The notes beneath the pieces are model-generated. The model did no database searches, had not been told where the DNA came from, and saw only the letters and a program-made list of their open reading frames with translations. The translations under genes and the position numbers were made by a program. Below are positions 18,439-26,575 of a DNA stretch of 64,000 nt, one piece after another. Where the stretch lies: the NCBI GenBank assembly GCA_963763135.1, contig CAVXNJ010000010.1:248001-312000 (forward strand). Direction: 5' to 3'. How positions within the stretch are numbered: position 1 is the stretch's first letter; each line of letters starts with the position of its first letter. Source of the DNA: JANMZO01 sp963763135 (GTDB lineage: Bacteria; Actinomycetota; Acidimicrobiia; Acidimicrobiales; JANYDT01).

Positions 18439-19236
18439 ATGGCGATGTCGAAGATGCTCGAACAAGTGGCCGAACAGGGTCGTTACCGCGTTTCGCTGAG
18501 CATCACCGCGGTGTCCTTCGTGATGTCCATTGCCGCGACTTCCGGTTTGAGCCGTGCCCTCTATGGGTTCGTCGATCGCAACACGCTCATCATCTCGGCG
18601 GTCGTTCCGCTGCTGATCGCACCGGTCGTCAGTTGGACCTACGTGAAGCTGATGGTCGAACTGGCCCAGACCCGCAAACTCGTCACGTTCCACGCACAGT
18701 CCGACAGTCTCACCGGGCTGTCCAACCGGCGTCACTTCACTGAGATCGCCGAGAACATCCTTGCGACCGCACTGACGCAGGGTTCAACAGTGTCGCTCGC
18801 GATCATCGACGTCGACCGCTTCAAGGAAGTCAACGACACCCACGGTCATCTGGTCGGCGACGAGGTGCTGCGCAATGTCACCGAGGCAATCAAGCAGTGC
18901 ACCCGGGATTCGGACCTCGCGGCCCGTTTCGGTGGCGACGAGTTCGTGGTCGTGCTTCCCGACACGTCGTGTGAAGAAGCGGCCGAGGTCATCGACCGGA
19001 TCCGTGGGAAGTTGCAGGCGGACCACCCCGGAACGCCGGGAATTCGCCCGACCGTGAGCATCGGGGTTGCTTCGATATCAGGCGCGCTTAGTAAAGCGAC
19101 AACGGCCGCATTGGATGAGCTTCTGGGCGCCGCCGACCGCAATCTCTATGTGGCCAAGCGTCTCGGTCGGGATCGCACCGAGCTCGGCCAGGCAACGGCC
19201 ACCGGCGATCCCGAGAGCCTCTCAGCTACGCGATAA
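18439..19236 (+). CDS. Membrane-anchored GGDEF diguanylate cyclase
   Basis: A 265-residue enzyme predicted to make cyclic di-GMP from two GTP. Two membrane helices at about residues 18-38 and 48-71 are followed by the GGDEF domain from 85 to 250. The active-site loop GGDEF is intact at 165-169, and RDSD at 156-159 keeps the RxxD inhibitory site with the standard spacing of five. No EAL domain is attached. The 3' end overlaps the convergent CaiB gene by 11 bases. Confidence 0.92.
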   Translation: MAMSKMLEQVAEQGRYRVSLSITAVSFVMSIAATSGLSRALYGFVDRNTLIISAVVPLLIAPVVSWTYVKLMVELAQTRKLVTFHAQSDSLTGLSNRRHFTEIAENILATALTQGSTVSLAIIDVDRFKEVNDTHGHLVGDEVLRNVTEAIKQCTRDSDLAARFGGDEFVVVLPDTSCEEAAEVIDRIRGKLQADHPGTPGIRPTVSIGVASISGALSKATTAALDELLGAADRNLYVAKRLGRDRTELGQATATGDPESLSATR

Positions 19237-20419
19237 CCCCGCTCGAGCGAAGCTGCGCAATGTCGTCGTCGGAGCGGCCGAGTTCACGCAGGATCGCTTC
19301 GGTATCCACACCGATCTTCGGTGCCATCGGCGTGATCGCAACGGGTGTCTTCGAGAACTGGACCGGATGCTTTGCCTCCAGCAGTCGCCCGAGCGACGGA
19401 TGATCACGCACCCGGAGCGAGTCGTTGTGCACGATCTGGGCATTGCTCGGCACTTCGTCGAGGTCCAGCACCGGCGCAAAGGGGACTTCGTTGGCCTCCA
19501 GCCTCGGGGCGAGATCGGCGGTGTTCCAGGTCTCGAACGCCTCGGAGATCAATGACCCAAGCTCGGGTCCGTTCAGCGCACGACCTCGAGGGTCAGCGAA
19601 CTTCGGATCGGTCACCCACTGCTCCCGACCCAAGGCCCGGTAGAGCCCGTGGAACTCCGAGTCACTTGCGCAGAAGTAGATGAGGTGGCCGTCGGCCGTC
19701 GGTGTGACGCGGTAAACCTTGGCCAGGGTCTGACGGTCATCGGCCTTCGGATCGTCCATCCAGGCCTTCGCCTGGTAGCCGTCGGGGAAGAAGAACGCCA
19801 TACCGACATCGAGCATCGGGATAGTGAGGTGCTGACCGCCGGCACCGCGCTCACGGGCGAACAGCGCCGCCGAGACGGCTTGAGCGGTCGAAAGTGCGGT
19901 GGCCTTGTCGCAGACGATCGTGCGGACCAGGTCCGGGAACGGGACGTCGGGGTTGAACTGCACCGCCACGTGGCCGGTGAGACCCTGGATGATCGGGTCG
20001 TAAACGCGTCGCTGCGCATAGGGACCATCGGGACCGAAGCCGCTGATCGACACGTAGATGATGTTCGGGTTGATCGCCGAGACGGCCTCGTAGCCGACGC
20101 CCAACCGATCGACGACGCCGGGCCGCCAGTTCTGGATGAACACATCGGCGGTGCGACAGAGATCGAGGAGCGCATCACGCCCGGCGTCGCTGGTGACGTC
20201 GATGCTGAGTGCCCGTTTCCCACGGTTGCAGTTGGTGTACAGCCCGCCGAGACCCTCAAATTCCGGAGCGGCCCGGGTGCCCCGGGTGACGTCGCCCGAG
20301 CCGAGCGTCTCGACCTTTATCACCTCGGCGCCCTGATCGGCGAGCCACATCGCCGCCAACGGCCCCGACACGACCGCCGAAAAATCGACGACCTTGATTC
20401 CCTCTAGTGGTCCCTTCAC
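19226..20419 (-). CDS. CaiB/BaiF-family CoA transferase (class III)
   Basis: A 397-residue class III CoA transferase, which moves CoA between carboxylic acids. The opening LEGIKVVDFSAVVSGPLAAMWLADQGAEVIKVE and the QNWRPGVVDRLGVGYEA segment are diagnostic; the catalytic Asp is expected within the DPIIQG region near residue 140-170. The gene is upstream-linked to the TauD-like gene at 20516 on the same strand with a 96-base gap, so a common transcript is likely. Confidence 0.88.
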   Translation of the reverse strand: MKGPLEGIKVVDFSAVVSGPLAAMWLADQGAEVIKVETLGSGDVTRGTRAAPEFEGLGGLYTNCNRGKRALSIDVTSDAGRDALLDLCRTADVFIQNWRPGVVDRLGVGYEAVSAINPNIIYVSISGFGPDGPYAQRRVYDPIIQGLTGHVAVQFNPDVPFPDLVRTIVCDKATALSTAQAVSAALFARERGAGGQHLTIPMLDVGMAFFFPDGYQAKAWMDDPKADDRQTLAKVYRVTPTADGHLIYFCASDSEFHGLYRALGREQWVTDPKFADPRGRALNGPELGSLISEAFETWNTADLAPRLEANEVPFAPVLDLDEVPSNAQIVHNDSLRVRDHPSLGRLLEAKHPVQFSKTPVAITPMAPKIGVDTEAILRELGRSDDDIAQLRSSGVIA

Positions 20420-20515
20420 GACTGCCCCCTACGACGATGTGGTCTGCCGAAGGTAGCCAAAGTGTGGCAAATGGCACAATCGAACGGGCCGGTGGACCCG
20501 TTCGAGCAGGTCGTT

Positions 20516-21355
20516 TTAGCGCCGACTGGTCAGTGTGATCCGCTGAAGAAGTCGACGGTGTCCCTGGTAGCCACCGGTCGCGGCATGGACGACGGACCGG
20601 TTGTCCCACATCGTCAGCATGTTCTCCGACCAGCGGTGGCGGTACACGAACTCCTCTTTCCCCTGGTGCGCATAGAGCTTCAGCAAAAGTTCCTGCGCCT
20701 CAGCGGAGTCCATGCCATCGATGTCGATCGTGTAGCCAGGGCTCAGAAACAGCGTCTTCAGACCGGTCTCGGGATGGACCATCACCAGAGGATGAAGCTG
20801 GGTGGCCATGGCATCTTCGGAGTAGACGATCGCCATCGAGCGACCCTTGTCCTTCTCGCCGTATTGGCCCTGTGGGGAGTAGCCGCGCCGGGCGGAGTGC
20901 ACGCCCATCAGCCCGTCGAGGCGCTGCTTCATGTCGTCGTCGAGCGCCTCGTAGGCAGCAATCTGATTCGCGTAGAGCGTGTCGCCGCCGTGCGGTGGAA
21001 TCACGCGCCCGTAGAGCATGGTGGCCGATGGCGGCGTATCAAGGAAGCTCCAGTCGGAGTGCCAACCTTCGGCGAAGAGCGGCGTCGTTTCGTCGGCTTC
21101 GCGCTTCACTTCGGCGATATGCGGATGATCGGCCAGTCCTTTGAAGTACGGATCGCGACCGAAATCACCGAACAGTTGTGCAACTTCTTCGTAGCGATCG
21201 AGCGAGAGGTGCTGATCGGGGAACGCGACCACGAGATGCTTCAGCCAGGCTGCTCTGATCTCGGCCACGGTCTCGGGCGAAACTTCTTCCGCGAAGTTCA
21301 CACCGTGAATGAGTGCGCCACACGGTGCACCGGTCGGCTCAACAACGATTGACAT
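20516..21355 (-). CDS. TauD/TfdA-family Fe(II)/2-oxoglutarate dioxygenase
   Basis: A 279-residue dioxygenase of the TauD/TfdA family, which couples oxidation of a small acid (taurine, aryloxy acids and others) to decarboxylation of 2-oxoglutarate. The iron ligands appear as His99 and Asp101 in EGWHSDWSF and His257 in SVVHAAT, with Arg267/Arg272 in GHRRLLQRIT as the 2-oxoglutarate anchor. The substrate is unknown. It is divergent from the CoA transferase at 21439. Confidence 0.88.
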   Translation of the reverse strand: MSIVVEPTGAPCGALIHGVNFAEEVSPETVAEIRAAWLKHLVVAFPDQHLSLDRYEEVAQLFGDFGRDPYFKGLADHPHIAEVKREADETTPLFAEGWHSDWSFLDTPPSATMLYGRVIPPHGGDTLYANQIAAYEALDDDMKQRLDGLMGVHSARRGYSPQGQYGEKDKGRSMAIVYSEDAMATQLHPLVMVHPETGLKTLFLSPGYTIDIDGMDSAEAQELLLKLYAHQGKEEFVYRHRWSENMLTMWDNRSVVHAATGGYQGHRRLLQRITLTSRR

Positions 21356-21438
21356 GGCAGCCTCCTGTTCGCCTCGGACTTGGTACCGGTGGCGAGTGCC
21401 GCCAGACTATGGCGAATGTCTACCAAGGGGGAAGTCGC

Positions 21439-22665
21439 GTGAGTGGTCCTATGGCCGGAGTGCGCATCGTGGAGATCGGTGTCTGGATCGCCGGTCCTGC
21501 TGCGGGCGGGATTCTCGCCGACTGGGGCGCTGACGTCATCAAGATCGAACCTCCCGCCGGAGATCCGTCACGACTGTTCCACGCCATGCTCGGCGGTGAT
21601 CTTCCCGTCAATCCGGTGTTCGAACTCGACAACCGCTCCAAGCGCAGCATCGGTCTCGACCTCGCGAAACCGGAAGCACTCGCGGTCGCTCTGGAACTGA
21701 TCGACGCCGCCGATGTGTTTCTCTCCAACGTCCGACCCAACGCGCTCGCCCGCCTCGGGCTTGACTACGAAACCCTGTCGGCCCGGAATCCGAAGCTGGT
21801 CTATGCATCGGTCACCGGTTACGGCAATGCCGGCGAAGACCAGGACCGGGCGGCGTTCGACATCGCCGCGTACTGGGCCCGGTCGGGTATCGCCTCATTG
21901 CTCACCCCACCGGATGGCATGCCCCCCTATCAACGCGGCGGCATGGGGGACCACCCGACGGGCATGTCAACGGCTGCGGCGATCAGTGCCGCGCTGTTCT
22001 CACGGGAACGCACCGGAAAGGGACAGCTGGTAAGCACGTCGCTCCTGCGCCAGGGTCTGTACACGATCGGCTTTGACCTCAACCTCGCGCTCGGTTGGGG
22101 CCGTGTCCCGGCCAAGGCGGCGCGGGAGTCGATGGCCAGCCCGACGGTGAACCACTACGCGGCGGGCGACGGCAAGCGCTTTTGGATGGTCGGTCTCGAA
22201 GGATCACGACACTGGCCACCGCTCGCCAAGGCCGCGGGACGAGAGGACCTGCTGACCGACCCGCGTTTCCTCACCCCATACGACCGGGCCGTCAACGCAC
22301 CTGCGTTGACCCGCATTCTCGACGCCGAGTTTGCGAAGAAGACGCTCGCCGAATGGACCGAGATCTTTTCCGCGGATCCCGAGATCTTCTGGTCACCGAT
22401 CAACGACGTCGACGATCTTCTGGCCGACCCGCAGGTTCAGGCCGCGGGCGGATTCGTAGAGGTACCCGGACCCGACGGTCCTTCGACGATGATCGCGACG
22501 CCGGCCGACTTCAGCGGAACGCCCTGGGAACCGAGGTGGGTCGCCCCCGATCTCGGCGAACACACGAGGGCCATCCTCGCCGAACTCGGCCGCGACGAAG
22601 CGGCGATCGATGTCCTCTTCGCATCCGGCGCGGCCCACCAGCGGGAGTGGTTCGCCGAGAGTTAG
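21439..22665 (+). CDS. CaiB/BaiF-family CoA transferase (class III)
   Basis: A 408-residue class III CoA transferase, distinct from the one at 19226. MAGVRIVEIGVWIAGPAAGG and LSNVRPNALARLGLDYE are the family motifs, and AAFDIAAYWARSGI carries the expected catalytic Asp. The GTG at 21439 is preferred because a GGGGGAAG ribosome site lies just before it; ATG 21451 is an alternative. It ends at a long GC-rich repeat block rather than at another gene. Confidence 0.87.
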   Translation: MSGPMAGVRIVEIGVWIAGPAAGGILADWGADVIKIEPPAGDPSRLFHAMLGGDLPVNPVFELDNRSKRSIGLDLAKPEALAVALELIDAADVFLSNVRPNALARLGLDYETLSARNPKLVYASVTGYGNAGEDQDRAAFDIAAYWARSGIASLLTPPDGMPPYQRGGMGDHPTGMSTAAAISAALFSRERTGKGQLVSTSLLRQGLYTIGFDLNLALGWGRVPAKAARESMASPTVNHYAAGDGKRFWMVGLEGSRHWPPLAKAAGREDLLTDPRFLTPYDRAVNAPALTRILDAEFAKKTLAEWTEIFSADPEIFWSPINDVDDLLADPQVQAAGGFVEVPGPDGPSTMIATPADFSGTPWEPRWVAPDLGEHTRAILAELGRDEAAIDVLFASGAAHQREWFAES

Positions 22666-23091
22666 GCAGGGCGAGCCGCATTCAACCGCGGCCCCGGCGA
22701 GGGCGCGGGGCCCGCCGCATTCAACCGCGGCCCCGGCGAGGGCGCAGAGAACGCAGGGAGCGCTAGCGACAGGAGTCGAGCTGCAGGGTCGCGAAGCGGG
22801 CCCTGCACAGACACAGCCACCGAGACCGGATGAAGGCCGCCTAGCGGAAGGGTGTCGAAGCGGAGCAGGAGCCGCAGGGTCGCGAAGCGGGCCCTGCGCA
22901 GAAGCGGGGCCCGCCGCATTCAACCGCGGCCCCGGCGAGGGCGCAGAGAACGCAGGGAGCGCTAGCGACAGGAGTCGAGCTGCAGGGTCGCGAAGCGGGC
23001 CCTGCACAGACACAGCCACCGAGACCGGATGAAGGCCGCCGAGCGGAAGGGTGTCGAAGCGGAGCGGAGACGGGGCCCGCCGCATTCAACA
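22666..23091. repeat. GC-rich intergenic repeat block with covarying hairpins
   Basis: The block fills the gap between convergent genes. A unit of about 159 bases at 22707-22865 is repeated at 22906-23064 (offset 199) almost without change. Partial copies of its first part lie at 22671-22706 and 23072-23090. The hairpin core GCAGGG-N12-CCCTGC occurs three times, near 22783, 22874 and 22982. The outer pair is T-A in the first and third and C-G in the second, a compensatory change. No convincing gene is present. Confidence 0.9.
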
Positions 23092-23092
23092 C

Positions 23093-23137
23093 AGTGTGTG
23101 CGTTTGCATAGACCGGGTCTAAGGAAACGCACACACT
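23093..23137. terminator. Strong 13-bp hairpin between convergent genes
   Basis: AGTGTGTGCGTTT at 23093-23105 is the exact reverse complement of 23125-23137. The 19-base loop holds a further small palindrome, AGACC-G-GGTCT, at 23110-23120. It lies 15 bases before the P450 stop on the minus strand and downstream of the CoA transferase and repeat block on the plus strand. There is no long T run, so a bidirectional Rho-independent terminator is only one reading. Confidence 0.6.
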
Positions 23138-23152
23138 CCCGGCAAAGACTTG

Positions 23153-24427
23153 CTACTGCAGAATTCTGATCGGCAGCGAGCGGGGGCCGCGCACCTGACC
23201 GGCCGACCAACGCACCGCCGAGGGATCAGCCAGCTCGAACTCGGGGAAGCGGGCCAGCCAGCATTCGATGGCGGTGCGCAGTTCCATGCGGGCGAGGTTC
23301 GATCCGAGGCACCGGTGGATACCGAGACCGAAGGCAGCGTGACGGTTGACTTCACGGTCGATGACCACTTCGTCGGCCCGCTCGAAGACCTCGGGATCGC
23401 GGTTCGCCGCAGGGAACGGAAGCAGCACCCACTGGTCCTTCTCGAGTTGGACCCCGTTTATCTCCACGGGCTCCTTCACGATGCGTGCCATGGTGACCGG
23501 GGCGTAGGCCCGCAGCAGTTCCTCGATCGCGGTGGGCATCAGCTCGGGTTCAGCGACGAGACGGCGTCGGTCTTCGGGCGCTCCAGCCAGGTGGAACAGC
23601 GAGGCGCCGATGGCGCTCCACGTCGTGTCGATGCCAGCGATGAGCAGCAGGATGATCGGGCCGAACACATCGGCCGGCGTCAGCTTGTTGCCCATGATCT
23701 CGGTGTTCAGCAGATACGTGATGAGGTCTTCGCGTGGCGTTGCGATGTGGTCTTCGACGTGTGCTGCGATGTAGGCGTCGAGCCGTTCGAAGCCGGCCAT
23801 CCGCTCTTCGGGTGTCGCGTCGACGTTTTCGATCACATCGTGGATGAACTCACGGAACTTGTCACCGTCTTCCATGGGAAGACCGAGCATCTTCGCAATC
23901 ACGGCGGGCGGGATGTGCTGGGCGTATTCGGTCGCCGCGTCAACGACGGAGCGTCCGGCTTTCACCTCACGCTCCAACCGGTCGAGCAGCCCTTCGCACA
24001 GGTCTCGGGTGGGGCCAGACAGTGGATCGATGGCCTTCGGGCTGAAGGGCGGAAGCAGGGCCCGGCGGGCGTGTTGGTGGAACGGCGGATCGGACGTGAT
24101 GGGCGGCGCGCCTCCGACGGGTGCCTGGTCGACTACTTCTCCGTAGCTGACGATCACCGACTTCGACGTGAAGTGGTCGGTGTCGTACGCGATGGCCGAG
24201 ACGTCCTCATGGCGGGTCGGGAGGTACACCCCGTTGTATCGGTCGGAATGCGCTATCGGGCAGCGACCACGCAGGTCGTCCCAGATCGGGAACGGGTTCG
24301 AGACCCACGCCGGATCGGTGTGGTCAAAGTCGGTGGCCCAATCGGTCACGGTCGAAATCGGCGGCGTGGCCACCGGAGATGTCGACGGTGTCGCATCAGT
24401 GGTTGGGGTCGAAGTTTGGGGTGTCAC
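23153..24427 (-). CDS. Cytochrome P450
   Basis: A 424-residue soluble bacterial P450 monooxygenase. The I-helix oxygen-activation motif is AGIDTT at 264-269, the K-helix is EELLR at 302-306, and the heme loop FGLGIHRCLG puts the thiolate ligand at Cys373. The first 30 residues are Thr/Ser/Pro-rich and likely disordered. The GTG at 24427 has a TAGGAGG ribosome site nine bases upstream. No ferredoxin gene is adjacent. The substrate is unknown. Confidence 0.92.
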   Translation of the reverse strand: MTPQTSTPTTDATPSTSPVATPPISTVTDWATDFDHTDPAWVSNPFPIWDDLRGRCPIAHSDRYNGVYLPTRHEDVSAIAYDTDHFTSKSVIVSYGEVVDQAPVGGAPPITSDPPFHQHARRALLPPFSPKAIDPLSGPTRDLCEGLLDRLEREVKAGRSVVDAATEYAQHIPPAVIAKMLGLPMEDGDKFREFIHDVIENVDATPEERMAGFERLDAYIAAHVEDHIATPREDLITYLLNTEIMGNKLTPADVFGPIILLLIAGIDTTWSAIGASLFHLAGAPEDRRRLVAEPELMPTAIEELLRAYAPVTMARIVKEPVEINGVQLEKDQWVLLPFPAANRDPEVFERADEVVIDREVNRHAAFGLGIHRCLGSNLARMELRTAIECWLARFPEFELADPSAVRWSAGQVRGPRSLPIRILQ

Positions 24428-24470
24428 GGTGAGAGTCCTCCTACCGACTTCTATCGAAACAGCAGAACCC

Positions 24471-24482
24471 GAGCTTAAGCTC
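24471..24482. promoter_or_regulatory. 12-bp perfect palindrome upstream of the P450 gene
   Basis: GAGCTTAAGCTC is a perfect palindrome 44 bases upstream of the P450 start, inside the 235-base gap shared with the divergent hydrolase gene. A repressor operator is possible, but the site is short and only this one copy was noticed. Confidence 0.25.
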
Positions 24483-24662
24483 AGATTTCGCACAATGGGA
24501 ACATCACGGTCTCGGATCGACTCGGACACCTCAAAACTGCGGGGGGCAGCGTCTGTTCGGACGGGGTCCCCTCCCGCCGGCTCCCTACCTTGCCTCGGAG
24601 TCCCGGGCATCGACGGCGTGGGTGCGTTGGACAGGGCCGGCCGCAGGGTCGAGACTGGCCGC

Positions 24663-25541
24663 ATGACACGCGCGCAAATCGGTTCCGTCGAGATCGAGTA
24701 CGAGACGTTCGGGGATGCATCCAAACCGCCGCTCCTCCTCGTCATGGGCCTCGGAGCCCAGATGGTGTCGTGGGACGACGAGTTCTGCGCCGAGCTCGTC
24801 GGCCGAGGTTTCCATGTCATCCGCTTCGACAACCGCGACATCGGGCTGTCGTCGAAGACACCTGGCACACCGCCGGCGATGGACGCGGTGATGATGTCGG
24901 TCTTGTCGGGAAGCGTGCCGGACGTGCCGTACCTGTTGGCAGACATGGCGGCCGACGCCTGGGGGCTGCTCGACCACCTCGGGATCGAACGGTGCCACCT
25001 CGTTGGCGCTTCGATGGGCGGCATGATCGTCCAGTCGATGGCCATCGCCCAGCCCCACCGGGTGGCGAGCATGACCTCGATCATGTCAACGACGGGCGAC
25101 CTCACCGTCGGCCAGGCTGCCCCGGAGTTCCTCGGGCAGATCATGGCCGTGCAGCCGACTGACGCGTCGAACGCGGTCGAGATGGGCCTCAAGCTGCAGA
25201 AGCTGATCGGCGGTCCGCTGTACGACGAGGCGAGCTCGAGATCAAAGACCGAGCTTTCGGTATCGAGGTGCTTTCATCCCGCCGGTGTGGCCTTCCAGAC
25301 TGCGGCCATCTTCGCCAGCCCCGATCGCACACCGGCACTTCGCACACTCGACGTGCCCACCCTGGTGGTGCACGGCAAGGGCGACCAACTCGTACCCCTC
25401 AGCGGTGGTGAAGCGACGGCCGCCGCGATCCCCGGCGCCCGCCTTCTGGTGCTCGACGACATGGCTCACGATCTGCCGCGAGAGCTCTGGCCGACCGTCG
25501 TGGACGCGATCGCCGACGTCGCGGGCGTCCGCACCTCCTGA
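24663..25541 (+). CDS. Alpha/beta hydrolase
   Basis: A 292-residue alpha/beta-hydrolase fold enzyme. The oxyanion region is LLVMGLGAQMVSW, the nucleophile elbow GASMGG supplies Ser, KGDQLVP supplies the acid and DMAHDLP the His. Similar proteins are esterases or hydrolases acting on lipids or ring-cleavage products. ATG 24663 begins the usual first strand. It is divergent from the P450 gene and convergent with the LysR gene. Confidence 0.87.
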   Translation: MTRAQIGSVEIEYETFGDASKPPLLLVMGLGAQMVSWDDEFCAELVGRGFHVIRFDNRDIGLSSKTPGTPPAMDAVMMSVLSGSVPDVPYLLADMAADAWGLLDHLGIERCHLVGASMGGMIVQSMAIAQPHRVASMTSIMSTTGDLTVGQAAPEFLGQIMAVQPTDASNAVEMGLKLQKLIGGPLYDEASSRSKTELSVSRCFHPAGVAFQTAAIFASPDRTPALRTLDVPTLVVHGKGDQLVPLSGGEATAAAIPGARLLVLDDMAHDLPRELWPTVVDAIADVAGVRTS

Positions 25542-25589
25542 CGTTCCGGCCGACCCTCCTGGTGTTCGTCTGAGCACCGTGCCCTCGGC

Positions 25590-26483
25590 TTAGGCCCGTA
25601 AGTCGTCGAAGAGTTGCTCGGCGCTCGCGTTGGGAAGCGCGTCGGATCGACGAATGGCGACGATGCCCCGCTGAGCCAGGGCTGCACCCGGGAGCCGGAT
25701 CAGCGGGCTCGTGCCCGTTTCCGCCACATCTTCGGGCAAGGCACACCACCCGACACCGAGTCGCACCATCTGCCGCAGAACGTCGGGGTTCGATGACTCG
25801 GCGACCACTTCCATCGTGACGCCGCGCCGGGCCAACGCATCCGTTATCAGTTGACGACTCTGCGAACCCGCGGGGTAGGTCACCCACGGCCCCCAGGTCG
25901 ACGGGGCGGCACGACGCCGTGACGCCCCGGTCGCTTCGACGGCGGGGTAGATGTAGATGTTCTCGTTGAACAACTGGGCAACTTCGAGGCGGCGACCCAG
26001 CCGCTCGGTGACCGGGTTCGGTCCGACCACCACGGCGAGATCGAGTTCACCGGAAGCGACCTTCTCCGACAGCGACACGGAAGCTTCCACGACGATCTTC
26101 AGCGCAACATCGGGCGATGCGGCGCGAAATGCCGCGACAGTCGGAGCAAGGGATCCGAGGGCGGCGGTGTCGATCATCCCCAGCCGGACCGCTCCCCGGC
26201 GACCCGTCCGCATCTCGTGAAGCCGACGGTCAAGATCATCGATCCCGCTCAGAATCTGTTCGGCCACGGTCAGAACCTCGTGGAGTTCCGGCGTCGGGGT
26301 CCGTAGCCTCGCTCGTCGGTCGAAGAGCTTCACGCCGAGGCGCCGTTCGACTTCGGCCACGCCCTGCGAAAGTGCCGGCTGGGTGACGCCCAGGCGTCGA
26401 GCAGCTTCCGACCACGTGTCAGCGCGAGCGGCCTCCCGGAGGTACAGAAGTTGATGGACGGACAGGTTGGGAAGCTCGCGCAC
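25590..26483 (-). CDS. LysR-family transcriptional regulator
   Basis: A LysR-type regulator of about 297 residues. The winged helix-turn-helix near the N-terminus reads YLREAARADTWSEAARRLGV TQPALSQ in two adjoining parts, followed by an effector-binding domain with GAVRLGMIDTAALGSLAPTV. A GTG at 26483 is preferred as start since the family begins a few residues before the helix; a TTG at 26513 would add ten residues. It faces the inositol-phosphate synthase gene across a short AT-rich gap, so ino1 is its most likely target. Confidence 0.85.
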   Translation of the reverse strand: MRELPNLSVHQLLYLREAARADTWSEAARRLGVTQPALSQGVAEVERRLGVKLFDRRARLRTPTPELHEVLTVAEQILSGIDDLDRRLHEMRTGRRGAVRLGMIDTAALGSLAPTVAAFRAASPDVALKIVVEASVSLSEKVASGELDLAVVVGPNPVTERLGRRLEVAQLFNENIYIYPAVEATGASRRRAAPSTWGPWVTYPAGSQSRQLITDALARRGVTMEVVAESSNPDVLRQMVRLGVGWCALPEDVAETGTSPLIRLPGAALAQRGIVAIRRSDALPNASAEQLFDDLRA

Positions 26484-26526
26484 GGGCGCCGACTTTCGCT
26501 TCGGGTCAAACAATAAAAGAGATACT

Positions 26527-26568
26527 TATACTAACTGCGTTTGCCCTAGTAACTGCTTTGGGTAACTG
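26527..26568 (+). promoter_or_regulatory. Candidate LysR/ino1 control region with three TAACTG repeats
   Basis: TATACT at 26527-26532 is a good minus-10 hexamer 43 bases before the ino1 ATG. TAACTG occurs three times in the same direction, at 26532-26537, 26550-26555 and 26563-26568. A clear minus-35 was not found. The repeats could be regulator half-sites; this is inference from position. Confidence 0.35.
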
Positions 26569-26575
26569 TTGGATC

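Noticed and set aside
22666..23091. CRISPR array
   Set aside because: Units are about 159 bases with a 199-base period and contain hairpins; there are no short regular repeats with unique spacers and no cas genes.
22610..23134. Several open frames with repeated peptides in the GC-rich block
   Set aside because: They follow the DNA repeats on both strands and in several frames, which indicates non-coding repeats rather than repeated proteins.
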